Below, in pieces: positions 24,020-36,064 of a stretch of DNA of 64,000 nucleotides. A model generated the notes under the pieces. It searched no databases and was not told where the DNA came from. It worked only from the letters and a program-made list of their open reading frames with translations. Within the stretch, counting starts at the first letter, position 1, and each line of letters starts with the position of its first letter. The stretch is from Pseudocercospora fijiensis CIRAD86 (lineage: Eukaryota; Ascomycota; Dothideomycetes; Mycosphaerellales; Mycosphaerellaceae), in the NCBI RefSeq assembly GCF_000340215.1, contig NW_006921536.1, positions 1,286,543-1,350,542 of the forward strand, read 5' to 3'. Both the position numbers and the translations under genes were made by a program.

Positions 24020-26990
24020 TGTTATATTATGCTCGCTATCGCCTCGAGCACTCGTCTATTTAGTATAGAACCTAGAAGCTTGCCTTAACGTACGGAGCGG
24101 CGCACTTCTAGATATAACCTATTTAAGCTATACTAACTTATAGCGTAGATTGCTAGTCTTATAACCGCGCCGTAGCGTTTCCCGAAGACCGTTTAGAAGT
24201 AGTAAGGATATTCTTATAGGACTTGCAGCTAGTATTTCTAACATAACTAGTAAACACGACTCGGTTGCCTTTCTAGTTAGCGATAGTTCCCTCCTAGGAG
24301 CTATCGTCGCAGTTGCGCTAGATACCCTAGGTTATACAAGACTATAGTCGACCTAGAATAATTAGCGTGTTTAGGTCGGCGGCAATCTAGAAGGTAAAGG
24401 AAAAGCATATACCGAAGGCGTCTACTATAACATTATAGTAGGCACCTACTAGCGTAACCTCCCTATTTACTCCCTATATACCGAGGGAGATATCTCTGTT
24501 TATAGGCAGCTTAAGCTGTTTAGCCTAAAGCTTACTTATAATAAGTAACTCCGAACTATTATTAAGCATTACTAGCAACTGCTAACTATAGTTTCTAATA
24601 GTAACTTAAATATAAATAGCGGGAACGACGGCGAAGGAACGGGTAACTACGGAAAGGTCTATATTATTAGGGATAGAGGAAAGTTCCTTAGGTCGAGGAG
24701 GGCCTGCCCGACCGATTTGTTAGCTAGTAAATCGGACAGCCTTAATAGAAACTAAAACTATAGCAGGGTCGGTATTACTATCCCCTTAGCCTATCTCTTT
24801 AACCCCCTCTTTATTAGCATTATCGATAGTCTCCTAGTTCTCGTAGGTTACCGATTCGCCTTCTACTAACTTATAGGCACCTAAGAATTTAGGAAGGAAC
24901 TATAGGGAAGAGACATCGATATAGTCCTCTCGCCCCTGTTTTCTTTAAAGGATAGCGAGGTCCTTTATAAAGGTAGTATCGTTAGGGATTCGGCTCTAGA
25001 ACAGGTTAGTAGGCAAACCGTACGCTAGTAGCTCTCCTATAGACATATTAGACTTAAGGTCTAGGAACTATAAAGCCTAGAAGAGAGCGTTTGCCTTTGT
25101 ATCTAAGGAGTTAGCTTAACTAGCACTATACTTGTTTATATACCTATTAAAGCGAAAGCTCTTTAGATCGGCTAACTTCCGCTTATAGGCCGGTAGGTTA
25201 GTTAGACCTAGGGTACTACTAATGTCGGTAGTATTATCTTCTATCTCGACCTCTAGAGTCGGAGTCTCTAGGATAACTAGGCTCTCTATAGGCGTAGTGC
25301 TAGCTCGGGTAGTACGGTCTATAGCTGTCTAGAGAGTCTTAGTTTTAGCGGTTAACTCCCGCTATTACTTAGCCTTGTCGGCCGCCTTGTTCTTTAGTAC
25401 CCTAGTAGGGGCTACTATACTAGAGCGAGTAGGGTTTTGCGGGCTCTTACCCTTATTCTAGGTTTAGGACCTTATAGTAGCGTAGACATCTATACTGTTC
25501 TTAGTAACCGCGTAAACATTAGTAACTATATCCGGGTCCTAAGAAACAAAGTTAACTTTAACGGGCTCGGCGGTACCGTTACTACTTCGCTCCTTAACCT
25601 ATTTAGCCCTAACCTTCTAAGTTTCTCGTTTAGCAATAGCGGCGAAGGTACTATTCCTAGTCTCCTTAAACTCGATTTTTCCGCTATACTTCCTTTCTAG
25701 AAGGGCTTTTAGTTAAGGCAGCTTCGGGGCTCTTCGATCCTATTCGAAGTCGATCTTGTCGTTAGTATCTATATAGTAGAATCGACTATTTACTTACTTA
25801 ACGAGCTTCCTATTAAGAAGCTCTTTCTAGATAGGGCAAGACGATTAGATATGTTTAAAACTACTATATATCTAGCACTTGCTATCTAAGTTAGAATAGA
25901 TCTTCCGTATAGCGTAGACATCTACTAAAGGGGCTTTAGGATAGTTGGAATCTAAAACCTAATAGACTAGCGGCATATCGCCTAGTATAGTAGCATCGAT
26001 AACTTCCCTAACTCGCTATAGTGCTTTCGTATTTAGGTTAAGTCGGGACAGGGATTTAGCTAAGTCCGCAACGTCTTATAAGTATTTAGTAATAGTAGGC
26101 GTTACGGTCTTAGGACTACTTTGCGATTTAGGAAGGAATTTAGGTCCCCTGCTTCCTATAACTTCTTTCCTAACCTACGCTAGGTCGTTTCTGTCTTCGC
26201 CGTAGATAAACTTTCTCGTATCGGTAGAGCTATTAATGTCGCCCTTAATATATATTAGGACCTCTTTATACTTCCTAAAGCTCTTAGGATCGGCCTCGCT
26301 AAGCTTATAGCGACGGAAGATATACTAAGCTATAGGCTACGGCAACCCCTAAAGGAGCAGCCTCGTCCGCTAAGAGTTTTCGAGATTACTCTATTCGATG
26401 CCGTCCGCTAACTCGACAAATTCGCGGATATACCCCTTTAGATCGTTATCCTTAGTACGTCTTACTAAGTAGAGGGCCTCGAGCTACGCGCGACTATCTT
26501 TAATCCGACGGCTATCGCGCTCCCGATACTCCTTTAGAAAGGCTAGCTTAAAGGTCTTCTAGTTAGTATTAGACTTATCGTCCTTCTCTAGGTAGCTAAC
26601 TAGGGTTCTAAGGGTTCGGTAAAGCTTAGTAGCAGTAGTCCTCGTAAGGGACCGGATCTTATACTAGTCGGACTCTTTATCGAGCTCGTACTTAATTAAG
26701 CCTTCCTTAAAACGCTCTATATATACTGTAGCGTTCCACCCTTCGAATAAGGGATTTGTACTGCTCCCTAGTTCTAGCGGGCGACGTTTGTTTTAACGGA
26801 GAAGCTTAGTTTGCTTCTCTATTATCTTTATAAGGATAGTATAGAGCGCCTCTAGTATAGAGGGCGTAGGAGGCTTACTTATATTAACTAGTTGCCGCCT
26901 GATTTCTTCGTTAATAGGATTAAGGGCGTTCTCGGATTCAGAAGATTCCGCTAATTCTTAATGCTCGTTTTCGCTAGAGCTAGAGCTTAT
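24020..26990 (-). pseudogene. family A gag-protease (A2), RIP-mutated
   Basis: Minus-strand counterpart of A1 5943-8942: the same ATA start context, capsid-like region, a CxxC zinc knuckle near 25870, and a protease near 24570 with NNS in place of DSG. Short plus-strand frames here are antisense shadows. Confidence 0.85.
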
Positions 26991-27796
26991 TCGATTGTTA
27001 TAAAACGGTTGAAATGAAATACTATATAAAATAAATGCTATATAAAGGTGTTTTTAGATTGGTTTGTTTAGTTTGTTGCGATGTTGCTACGCGAGAAAAT
27101 AGTATATTAGGCTATTTCCCCTAATACTACCCCTAGGGTATTATTAGGATTTAGCCTCCTAGGGGTCGCCTAACTATCTCTAGGAGCTTAATTTAGTAAA
27201 TACGAAAGCCGCTCGGAGGAAGAGGCTGCAATCTCTGTTTATACCTAGATCCTAGAAACTAGCTCTTAATATCTCCTTTAGCTAGGCAGGGGGCGGTAGC
27301 CTTCTATTCCTAGTAGAAGGCTAAGCACTATACGAGCGAGGCTACGAATCCTAGGAAAGGATCTACCCGATTAATAGGGGACTCCCTAGCTATCCGACCT
27401 GTAATCTAGAATTTGCTATCTATTAATAGTCTTAGCAAACTAAGCAAGGCCGATAGGTAATTAGTCTATCTCCTTCTTAGGCGGGGCTTATCTCGAGTAA
27501 GCGGTACTAAATAGGTCTTCGACCCGGAGCTAAGTCCTTAAAAGCTAGCTATAGTTATAGACTAGGCCCTAAGCTGTAATAGTCCTAAGGGTTTATAGCT
27601 TTTCGGGGTTAAAGAGATGCCCTCGTTAAGAGGTTTCTTCGCTTATCGTAGTAGCCCCTCGAGATACTTCTATATCGTCTATACCGTAGGCTCTTATTAT
27701 ACCCTCGCTCCTATTATAGCTATTCGTACCCTAGGACTACCTTTAACATACCCGAACCTGTTAGATATAAAGAGATAGCCCTACCTTCGGCTCTAA
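26991..27796 (-). other. A2 leader
   Basis: Same 0.8-kb leader as in A1, between gag and LTR, with a palindrome at 27123-27145. No coding seen. Confidence 0.7.
27123..27145. repeat. module-border palindrome P0 of A2
   Basis: Arms AATACTACCCC and AGGGTATTATT lie round T. Flanking CCT and AGG extend the pairing. Confidence 0.85.
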
Positions 27797-27927
27797 TAAA
27801 GGACGGAAACTAATACTACTACTACTACTAGTAGTAATAGTATAGGCAACCGAGGGTAATATAACCTATAGTAAAATAGGTAGCTATATTTAGTATAATA
27901 GGATAACAAACAAGTCGCTTAGGCTAG
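27797..27927 (-). repeat. A2 5' LTR, inner half
   Basis: Starts TAAAGGACGGAAAC, the complement of the LTR-A end. It stops at GCTAG (27923-27927), where B2 is inserted. The other half is 35066-35218. Confidence 0.9.
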
Positions 27928-28125
27928 TGTAATAAGGGTATGTTAGTAGGTAGATAGGGTAGTCGTAGGTACAAGTAGTATTCGATAAGGAGCTAGAAGG
28001 AGAGGGAGGAAGGTAGGCAAGTTAGCCTACTACTAAGCGCTAAGCCCTGCCTAAGGCATCGAGACCCTAGCTTCACTCGAGCCCGGTTATATACTAATTA
28101 CGTATAAACCTCTTTAGTCCTAATA
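27928..28125 (-). repeat. B2 3' LTR
   Basis: 198 bp, plus-strand ends TGTAATAAGG and TCCTAATA. Matches 34868-35065. Confidence 0.92.
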
Positions 28126-29320
28126 TACGCTTCCCTTCTAAAGGCCGCGCCCTCGTAGCCGGTCTTCGTTCTAATCTCAACCTCTATTACTACTAACTTA
28201 GTAGGTCTAATAAGCCGCTTAGTCCGCGCTAAATTAAACACTTAACTACCTAATTATATAACTATGTTAAACCTTACCTCTAATATAGTACAATGTGCAA
28301 CTCTAACTACGCTATCCCTATATACAATAAACTATAAGTAATATATAATTATAAGAATTAAGGGCCTTCGACTAATTATAATACGAGCGCGTCTTCCCTA
28401 CTATAATAGGTAGACGTACGAGGTATTATAGCCCTACCTCCGCTCTAAGTAATGTCGTACCGAGTTCTTTGCGTCTACTCTTAAAAGACCTAGCAATGTC
28501 CGTTTCCGAGGGTTTGTCCGCTTCCGAGGGTTATTGTTCTTATTATTATAAGGACTATTGTTTACTATCGTAGTTTCACTAGCCCTAATTAGTTAGGTTT
28601 AGCAGCCTTTAAGTATTAACTAATTATATCTTTTCAAAAAACTTAGTTCTTCTAGTTTCTATAGGTAAAGGCTATTATAAGTGTAGTAGTAGAGGTTCGC
28701 CTTGCTTAAAGGGTCGGAAAGATCGAGGAGTAACCTATTGTCCGCAAGATCGACCCTAGCTAGCTTAGCTCTATAGTTTTTGCCCTTAATTAGTTAGTCT
28801 ATTAGTCGCTTAATCTTTTAAGCAGCTTAAAGTTTTAATTAAAGTTTTGATTAAAGGTGCCTTAGGCTCGTAGTATAGGTAAGGTTGTGTTCTATAGGCG
28901 TAGTAATAGTAGCAAGTAATGTTAACAATAGCGGCGCTAGCCGTTTTAGCGCCAACTTTACCTTCTTCTAAGTTCCTTCTTTAACTAACAATAACTCGGC
29001 AACACTGTTACTAATATAGCTGTATCCTTTCTTAATAGCAACACACTCCGCAATACCGTTACTAATATAGCCGCGCCGGCCGCCGGCATACTGCTAGCTC
29101 GTAGCGCGACACTATTATCTTCGATAGGATAAAGGAACAAGAGGGGCGCTAAGAGAAGGGTCTTATAGGGTGCGCTAGTAAAGAGGTAGATTCTATAGAA
29201 GAGTATACGATTAGTTAGTACGCTATAGCGCGCTAGTTAGCACTCGCTACGCGTTCGCTATAGTAGTATAGTCTTATTGTCCTTCGTTACTAACAATTGC
29301 TTGCTTCTAATTAGTTAGCT
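28126..29320 (-). other. B2 long 3' region
   Basis: Counterpart of B1 21470-22669, including the repeated TTTAATTAAAG motif and the conserved short frame. No assigned function. Confidence 0.55.
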
Positions 29321-29343
29321 AATAGTACCCTAGGGGTAGCATT
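29321..29343. repeat. module-border palindrome of B2
   Basis: Arms AATAGTACCCT and GGGGTAGCATT lie round A, just after the end of pol. Confidence 0.8.
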
Positions 29344-29363
29344 AATCCTAAGCCTTAGTGCTA

Positions 29364-32300
29364 TTACGAGCTTTTAGCCTTCTTCTTGTTCTTTATACTA
29401 GTCTAATACTTATCTAACAACTTAGTTATGTCTTTAAAAGAATCTTTAGCTTCCTACGAGTCCTATTTAGGTAAATAGCCTTGCTACCTTAATAGGTATT
29501 CCTTCTTGCCTTTTCTAGTCCGGTGCTATAGGATGCGTTCTATAGACTATAGTTCTTTACTATTAGCTAGTATCTCTTTATATTTAGTAGGGGCTTCTTT
29601 ATTAGGGTCTCCGCGGTAGTAATATAGTTTAAGGAGGGAGATATAGAAGGTGTTATAGATAGTGTAATATAGGGGAAGCTACAACTAGTAGGCCTATATG
29701 CCCCTAGCCTCTCGGATACGGAATAGGCTAATGTATCTTAGTACGAGCTTAGGCCTTGTTTTGCTATTAGGCGATAAGTGTTTGCGGATGCGGAGGTTCT
29801 TAGTACTAAGTATAACTATATCGCCTTACTTAAAGGTTATCGGTATGTAACGCTTATCGTAGTAGGTTTTTTGTACTCTTAAGCCTTTGTTAGCTTCTTA
29901 GCTATCTTAGTATAGATTTCTCGCATCTTCTAGACACGTTCTATTACCGCTAGTGTTTCTAGTACTTAACGCGCTTCCCTTTCCTTACGCTCGGCCTCGA
30001 GCGATAGTAGGTCTTGTAGTATAGCAGCGTTCTAGCCTATTATAGACATGTATAGTGAAACTTTTATTAATAAGTATATACTGTTGTTATATACGAATTC
30101 TGCGGGCTATAGGAGGTTAACCCAATCCTCGGGGTTCTTATTAATATAACTGCGCAGGTACTGCTATAGGGCAGTATTCTACCTCTCTGTTTGACCGTTA
30201 GTCTATAGATAGAAGGCTATTAATAGCCGATGCTTTAGTCTTAGCTGTAGGCATATCTCGCTCTAATAATAGGATGTGAATATTGTCCCCCGATTAGAGA
30301 CTATCCCCTTAGGGGTCCTCTAATAGCTATAGAAGATATTGCTCTATAGAGCCTCTACTATATTAATAGTAGTCCAATCCTTCCGTGCCGGGATATATCG
30401 AGCGCCTTTAGTAAACCGATCTACTATAATAAGGATAGTATTATATATATCCTTGCTACCCCTACGCTTAGTAGGAGAAAGGCCTATAATAAAATCTATT
30501 GTAAGCTCTACGAATAGCTTCCTAGGAATAGGAAGTAAAGACAACTCGCTAAATAGCAAATGCTTTAGTGCTTTAACACGCTAGCATACTACGCAGGTCT
30601 ATACGTATTCTTTTATATACCGCTTACTATTTAGCTAGTAGTATATACGCGATAGTAGCTCGTGCGACCTCTCTATACTATAGTAACTAGCGAGCTCACT
30701 ATTATAGTGCCTCTTTAAAAGCTCTTATCTAATCGATTGTTTAGCGGGGATATAGTATCTGCCCTTAAACTTTAAGTAACCTTTGTCGTCGATCGACTAA
30801 CTATTACTCTTACTAGATCGAGTCGCCCGTCTACTTACAAGCCTATTAATACGGTTAATAGCAAAAGCGTCCCTCTGCTAAGCCCGTAATAGCTTATCTA
30901 TAAACGATTAACTATCCCTATTTGCAAGGTTATTTAATAGCACCCTTGCTATTAAACGAGGTACGTATTATATATATCTAATAGTACTAGTAGCCGGAAC
31001 TACTGCAACCTCTTCTATAGTGCTGTCGCTATATAGCCTATTACTATAAATAGCAATGTCCTTAATCGAGTTATTATAGCTCGAGCGATCTACGTCCTTT
31101 CTAACGCGTACTAGAAGAACGACAACTCCGCTATAGTATTTGTTGCCGCCGCGGGGTCCGGAAGTCCGCTTATCCTACGCTTGCTTATCGACAATACGGG
31201 CTATAGCGATCTTATACTATAGGGTTAGAAACAATAAATTAATATACTAAGTCTCGCTATCGTAATTAGGTCGCCTCGATAGGCTATTAGTAGGGTTACT
31301 TACGCCTAGCCGATATAACATACCAAAATCGAACCCGGCGAGGTAGACAGCCTATCTAGCCTATCGACCTATAACCCTAGTAACCTTCGTAATTCTACGG
31401 AGGTTGTTATAGTCCGTATAGACCTAAATAGTATGCTATGCACTATTAAGATAGTAGCGCTAGTACTTAAAGGCTTTAACGATTGCTAAGAGCTCTTGCT
31501 CGTAGGTCTCGTAGCGACGCTCTATATCGATTATTTTTCGTAAAAAGAAGGCGATCGGGTACTAATAGGTATTATTAGCCTATTGTAATATAATAGCTAA
31601 TATAGCGAACTGTGAAGCGTTAGTCTCAATTCGGATCTGCTTACTTAGTACGAAATAGTACAATAAGGGGACTTTAGTAAATCGTTTCTTTAGACCGTTA
31701 AAAGCGGCTTGTGTTTTGTTAGTCTACCTGAACTCCCTAGAAGGGTTTGCCTTAGTCTTAGTAAGCTTAGTTAATAGCATTACATGCCTCGAATAGCCCT
31801 TAATAAAACGGCGGTAGAAATTAGCGAAGCCGAGGAACGATTAAAGCTCCTTAATAGACGTAGGAATAGGCTATTTAGTAATTGTTTTAATCCGATTAGG
31901 ATTAGCCTTAATACCCTCGGTTGAAATAAGGAAGCTAAGGAATAATACCTCTTTAGTAGCAAAGGTGCATTTAGAAGGTTTGCAATATAGTCTATAGGCT
32001 TATAGGCGGTCGAGGACCTTACGTACTACGGCCTAGTATTCTACAATATTAGGTAAATGTATGTAAACTAGGATGTTATCTAGGTAAACTATATAGAGAT
32101 AGTCTAATAGGCCCGAAAGGACCCGATTAATATAGGACTAGAATGTTGTAGGGGCATTAGCTAAGCCGAATAGTATAACTAAGTACTCGAAATAGCTATA
32201 GCGAGTACGAAAGGCTGTCTTCTATTCATCGCCCTTGCGAATATAGATACAGTAATAGGCGTCCTTAATGTCTAATATAGTGTAGTAGTAGGCACTAGAA

Positions 32301-33261
32301 AGGCGATCGAGAGTCTTATTAATAAGCGGAAGTAGACAGCGGTCTTTAATAGTAATAGTATTAAGCCTACGATAATCGACATAGAGGCGTAGGCTACTAT
32401 CCTTCTTTAGTACGAACAGGATAGGGGCACTAGCAGGGCTGTTACTATACCGTATCCGGCTATTAGCTAGGTTTTCCTCTAGGTACTTACGCAATACAGT
32501 AAGCTCTCGTTTACTAAGGTTGTAGAGGGGACTAAAAGAGACCTCTTTGCCCTCTATAATATTAATCTTATAATCCGTCTCTTTAAACATAGGCAATGTC
32601 GATACTAGGTAGTGTTTGAATACATTAATATAGGTCTCTCGAATAGGCTCTAGTATACGAGCAAGTTGATTAGGGTCTATGCTATTAGGGGGCACAGGTT
32701 TATCGTTATCTCTACCGAGAAGGTTAGCTATCGGATTAGCTAAGGCAGGTGTTAGGTTGCTAATAAACAGGACCCTAATATCGTTAGGACACTCGCTAAT
32801 ATTAATATACTTAATGTCCTCTTTCCTAGCGATTCTAAATCGCTACTATTAGCTGCCTAGGTCTATAGCTACAGCGTAGTACTTAAGAACAGGGTTGCTA
32901 ATAACAATATTAGATAGGAGGTTGTCTATATCTACTGCGTAGGTAGTAAAGTCTAGAATGCGCTTATTGCCGAGATTATCTCTTAGTACTATATAGATAT
33001 AGTAGGCTCTATAGGTTAAGTGCCGAGCGTTATTAAACTAAGCAAGGGTTAGCAGGTTAGTCCTAGGCAATTGTCGGAGGTCTAATTGCTTAGCTAGGCG
33101 ATAGTTAATAAGGGTACTAACTGAATTTCCTAGGTCTAGCATAACCTTAGCTCTATAGTTTTCTCTATACGTCTCCCCTATAAGACAGGTACGTATAATA
33201 GCTAGCACAATGTCGATAGTCTTACGCCGTATAAGGCTAACAGTTAGTACGGCGCTTATTC
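29364..33261 (-). pseudogene. family B pol (B2)
   Basis: Same domain order as B1: protease with DLG for DSG, RT with a 157-codon open stretch (32222-32695) containing DYRRLN and LDIKDAYY, catalytic box YLDN at 32075-32086, RNase H, integrase (open stretch 30344-30559 with VELTIDFI and IVDRFTKGARYIPA), and a chromodomain near 29390-29560. A small indel in the integrase end moves the last codons out of frame relative to B1. The N-terminal part is less hit by stops than in B1. Confidence 0.9.
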
Positions 33262-34610
33262 TTTTTTCGAAGGTTAGCCTATAGGGGTAGCGTTAGCTAC
33301 TAAGAGGTGCTTTCGGTATTTAGCGGAAGTACGGTTAACTCGGGCCTAGTCCTTAGGTTTGTCGCATTGGCCTAGTAGATAGCTAGTGCTATTACAATTA
33401 AAGCACTTCAATCTAGTTAGTAGACTGCCGTAGCTGTTGTTATTGTTAGTAGAGCGGTCGGCATTATAGGGATACGAGCCCCTTCTACGACCCCTATCGC
33501 GGCCTCCTCTATATAGCCGCCGGCTACGGCCTCTTCTACGGTCGTTGTACTATTCCTACTATTAGCATTGTTGTCTTAGTAGGAACCTTAGTTTCCTCCG
33601 CGGCTACTACGGTTGCTACGGTTAGTACTAGTTAGTCGGATCCTTAATTCTAGTCGTTATTAGAGCTAAATAGCCCGTTCGGCTGTTTCTACTTCGACTA
33701 TGAATTAAATACGTGTTAGATTAGCTTGTTCGAATACACGGCGACGGTCTAATTCGAGGATAAGCTCCTATCTAAGTTTTAGGCGTATCTCGGAGATCTA
33801 TACAGAATTAGTCTTAGGCGGAAGATCGTCTTCGAGGGTTTTTAAATAGGCCTCGAATAAGCGGGCCGATTGATTAGTCTTTTGTTTAGCTCGAAGATAC
33901 AGGTCCTAAGTATATTGTTGCCTTAGTATAGGGTTTCTAAGGGTGTCTAGTATAATAGTTTTGTAGGTTTGCTACTAAATAGCGGTCTAATTATCGAGGG
34001 AATTAAAATAGTTATCCTAGGTACGTTTTAGGTCTCTATTAATATACTATATAACATAGACGACTAAGGAATAGTTATCTAGTAGCGCTCTCGGTATATT
34101 GCGCTAGTTAAGCTCGCAGTTACGAATATAGTCGTTATATTGTTTCCGATTAGAGCTATCGAACACGGTGCAATCCTTGAGTTTAGCATCCTTCTTTTAA
34201 ATAGTTAGTAAGGAAGGCCCTGCTATTAGTTTAGTTATTAGGGCTTCCTAAAGGCGGCGAAGTTCGAGGAGGTTATCCTTTAGCTACTATTCTTAACGTA
34301 GGGTAGTAAGCCTGTTTTAGGTAGCTTCTTAAAGTCTCCCTACTAGTTAAGGACTAAAGGCTAGTTAGCTATATCGACGATTAACAATGTTATTAAGAAT
34401 GTCGTCGACAGGCAATTCTAGGTCGTTACCTAGAATTACAGGTTCTTCGGTAGGCCTAATAGTAGGCTCTTTAGTAGGAGGCACTTTAGTAGGTGCTTTA
34501 GTAGGCACTTTAGTAGGCACTGTACTACTAGCGTTGTCGTTGCTAGCGCTACTAGCGGCAGCACGGTTATTGTTTCGTAATAAGCCGGCTATTGTAATAA
34601 GGGGTGACAC
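33256..34610 (-). pseudogene. family B gag (B2)
   Basis: Pro/Thr-rich N-terminus with PTK repeats (34365-34610), then a capsid-like helical domain (KQYNDYIRNCEL, DNYFNSLDN and onwards, 33650-34200), an Arg/Gly/Ser/Asn-rich basic stretch, and a zinc knuckle near 33380-33420. It ends at TAA just past an A6 run (33262-33267), where pol continues in the -1 frame. Structure is as in other fungal chromovirus Gags. Confidence 0.85.
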
Positions 34611-34867
34611 TAATAATGTATTATAGGCCCCTAAGATACGGATGTAGCGGAACTAGTAGATATCGGCTTAGTGCGATTAATTCAGTATAATAGGCCGTAT
34701 AGAAGGCCTTGCTTAATAATTAGTACGGTTGTTTCGATAGAATAGTACGTATAGGTCCCGTTCTTCGGGCGTAATATAGTTAGATTAGTCTTGTTCGTAG
34801 CTACACCGCTAAAAGCTTAAAATAAGGACTATCTAGCTACTGCCCTTAAAGAGTAGATCGAATACTA
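34611..34867 (-). other. B2 leader
   Basis: About 260 bp between the 5' LTR and gag. No clear primer binding site was recognised after RIP. Confidence 0.5.
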
Positions 34868-35065
34868 TATAATAAGGGTATGTTAGTAGGTAGATAGGGT
34901 AGTCGTAGGTATAAGTAGTATTCGATAAGGAGCTAGGAGAAGAGGGAGGAAGGCAGGCAAGTTAGCCTACTACTAAGCGCTAAGCCCTACCTAAGGCATC
35001 GAGACCCTAGCTTTACTCGAGCCCGGTTATATACTAATCACGTGTAAACCTCTTTAGTCCTAATA
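34868..35065 (-). repeat. B2 5' LTR
   Basis: 198 bp, plus-strand ends TATAATAAGG and TCCTAATA (TG...CA before RIP). Flanked on the right by the GCTAG duplication. Confidence 0.92.
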
Positions 35066-35218
35066 GCTAGTAACTAGGGCCCTACAATATAGGCATTATA
35101 GAAGTGTAATATAAACAATATACTATACGAGGTTAATAATCTATCTACTATATAGAAGGAGGCCTCTTATATAGGCTCAAAACTTAGCCTATAGTATAGG
35201 GCCGGTTACTAGCTAATA
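35066..35218 (-). repeat. A2 5' LTR, outer half
   Basis: Reverse complement of the first half of LTR-A, ending AGCTAATA at 35218. Joined with 27797-27927 minus one GCTAG it gives 279 bp, the normal LTR length. Confidence 0.9.
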
Positions 35219-35223
35219 CTATA

Positions 35224-35435
35224 GAGAGACAGAACTATTAACCTCGTATAATATACTATTTAGATTACGTTTTAATAGTGCCTCTGTTATAGGGCTCTAG
35301 TTAATAGCCTAAACGACCCGTTCTACTATACTATTATACTAAGTATAGCTGCCTATATTGCGTTAGGTTATGCTGCCTTCGGGGACCTATACTATTACTG
35401 CTAGTAGTAGTAGTAGTATTAGTTTCCGTCCTTTA
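35224..35435 (+). repeat. truncated LTR-A-like fragment
   Basis: Plus-strand LTR-A from about its position 75 to its end (TTTCCGTCCTTTA at 35435), more diverged than the other copies. Its first part is cut where A2 begins, so A2 probably landed in it or recombined with it. Confidence 0.8.
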
Positions 35436-35450
35436 CTATTACTACTACTA

Positions 35451-35810
35451 CTAGCCCCGACTCGCTACGGATACCCGACTTAGTCTTAATTCGTATAAGT
35501 TCTATACTACTTAAGGTCCCGCTATCTAGTTTCCTTATCCGATCTAGCCTCCCGGCTACTATATCTATATCCTATTGCTACCGCTACTAGCCCTAACTCG
35601 CTATAGATAGCCTAATTAGTCTCGATACGTATTAGTTCTATACTGCTTTAGGTCCCGCTATCTAGTTTCCTTATCCTATCTAGCCTCCCGGCTACTAGAT
35701 CTATATCCTATTACTACCGCTACTAGCCCTAACTCGCGGCGGATAGCCTAATTAGTCTCGACTTATACGAGTTCCGTACTGCTTTAGGTCCCGCTATCTA
35801 GTTTCTCGTT
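35451..35810. repeat. 136-bp tandem repeat, about 2.6 units
   Basis: Units starting CTAGCCC at 35451, 35587 and 35723 (136 bp apart), sharing GGTCCCGCTATCTAGTTTCC. No coding is evident. It borders the Argonaute remnant. Confidence 0.85.
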
Positions 35811-36064
35811 TTTTATAGTATTCCGTTATTATTCTCGGTAGAGATACAGTACAGTTTTCGTCGCCGTTATAATTATACTATAGTTAACGAAAGTCGAGGC
35901 TAATAATGCCGTAGGCTCGGGGCTCGTACCGCTATATTAAAAGGGCGTATAAGACTGCGATAGTTATTATATAGCTTATCCCTACGAAGGGTAAACTAAA
36001 TAGCTTAACCTATAACGAAGAGATTAGCTACTTAATAACTAGCGTTGTCTTGTTGCCAAGCGGT
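35811..36064. other. no recognisable feature
   Basis: Here the minus strand would encode the PIWI catalytic domain of the Argonaute remnant, but I could not follow the homology past the start of PIWI. Confidence 0.4.

Larger units (their letters stand above)
22866..27927 (-). mobile_element. family A copy 2 (A2), 5' part, interrupted and truncated
   Basis: Read on the minus strand: 5' LTR (split by B2, remainder at 35066-35218), leader, gag-protease and the start of RT, stopping at the FLDD region where B1 abuts. RNase H, integrase, ORF3 and the 3' LTR of this copy are absent from the window. Confidence 0.88.
27928..35065 (-). mobile_element. Ty3/Gypsy chromovirus, family B copy 2 (B2), complete
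   Basis: 7,138 bp with two 198-bp LTRs (27928-28125 and 34868-35065), inserted in the LTR of A2. The target duplication GCTAG is exact at 27923-27927 and 35066-35070. Order on the minus strand: LTR, leader, gag, pol with chromodomain, palindrome, 1.2-kb 3' region, LTR. All frames are RIP-mutated. Confidence 0.95.

Noticed and set aside
25437..25700. 87-codon plus-strand frame
   Set aside because: Antisense to A2 gag.
30339..30584. 81-codon plus-strand frame
   Set aside because: Antisense to the B2 integrase.
34387..34626. 79-codon plus-strand frame rich in Gly/Val/Leu
   Set aside because: Antisense to the Pro/Thr-rich B2 gag N-terminus.
35811..36064. continuation of the Argonaute PIWI catalytic domain
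   Set aside because: None of the three minus-strand frames showed the expected DVTHP-like or DGVSE-like motifs.
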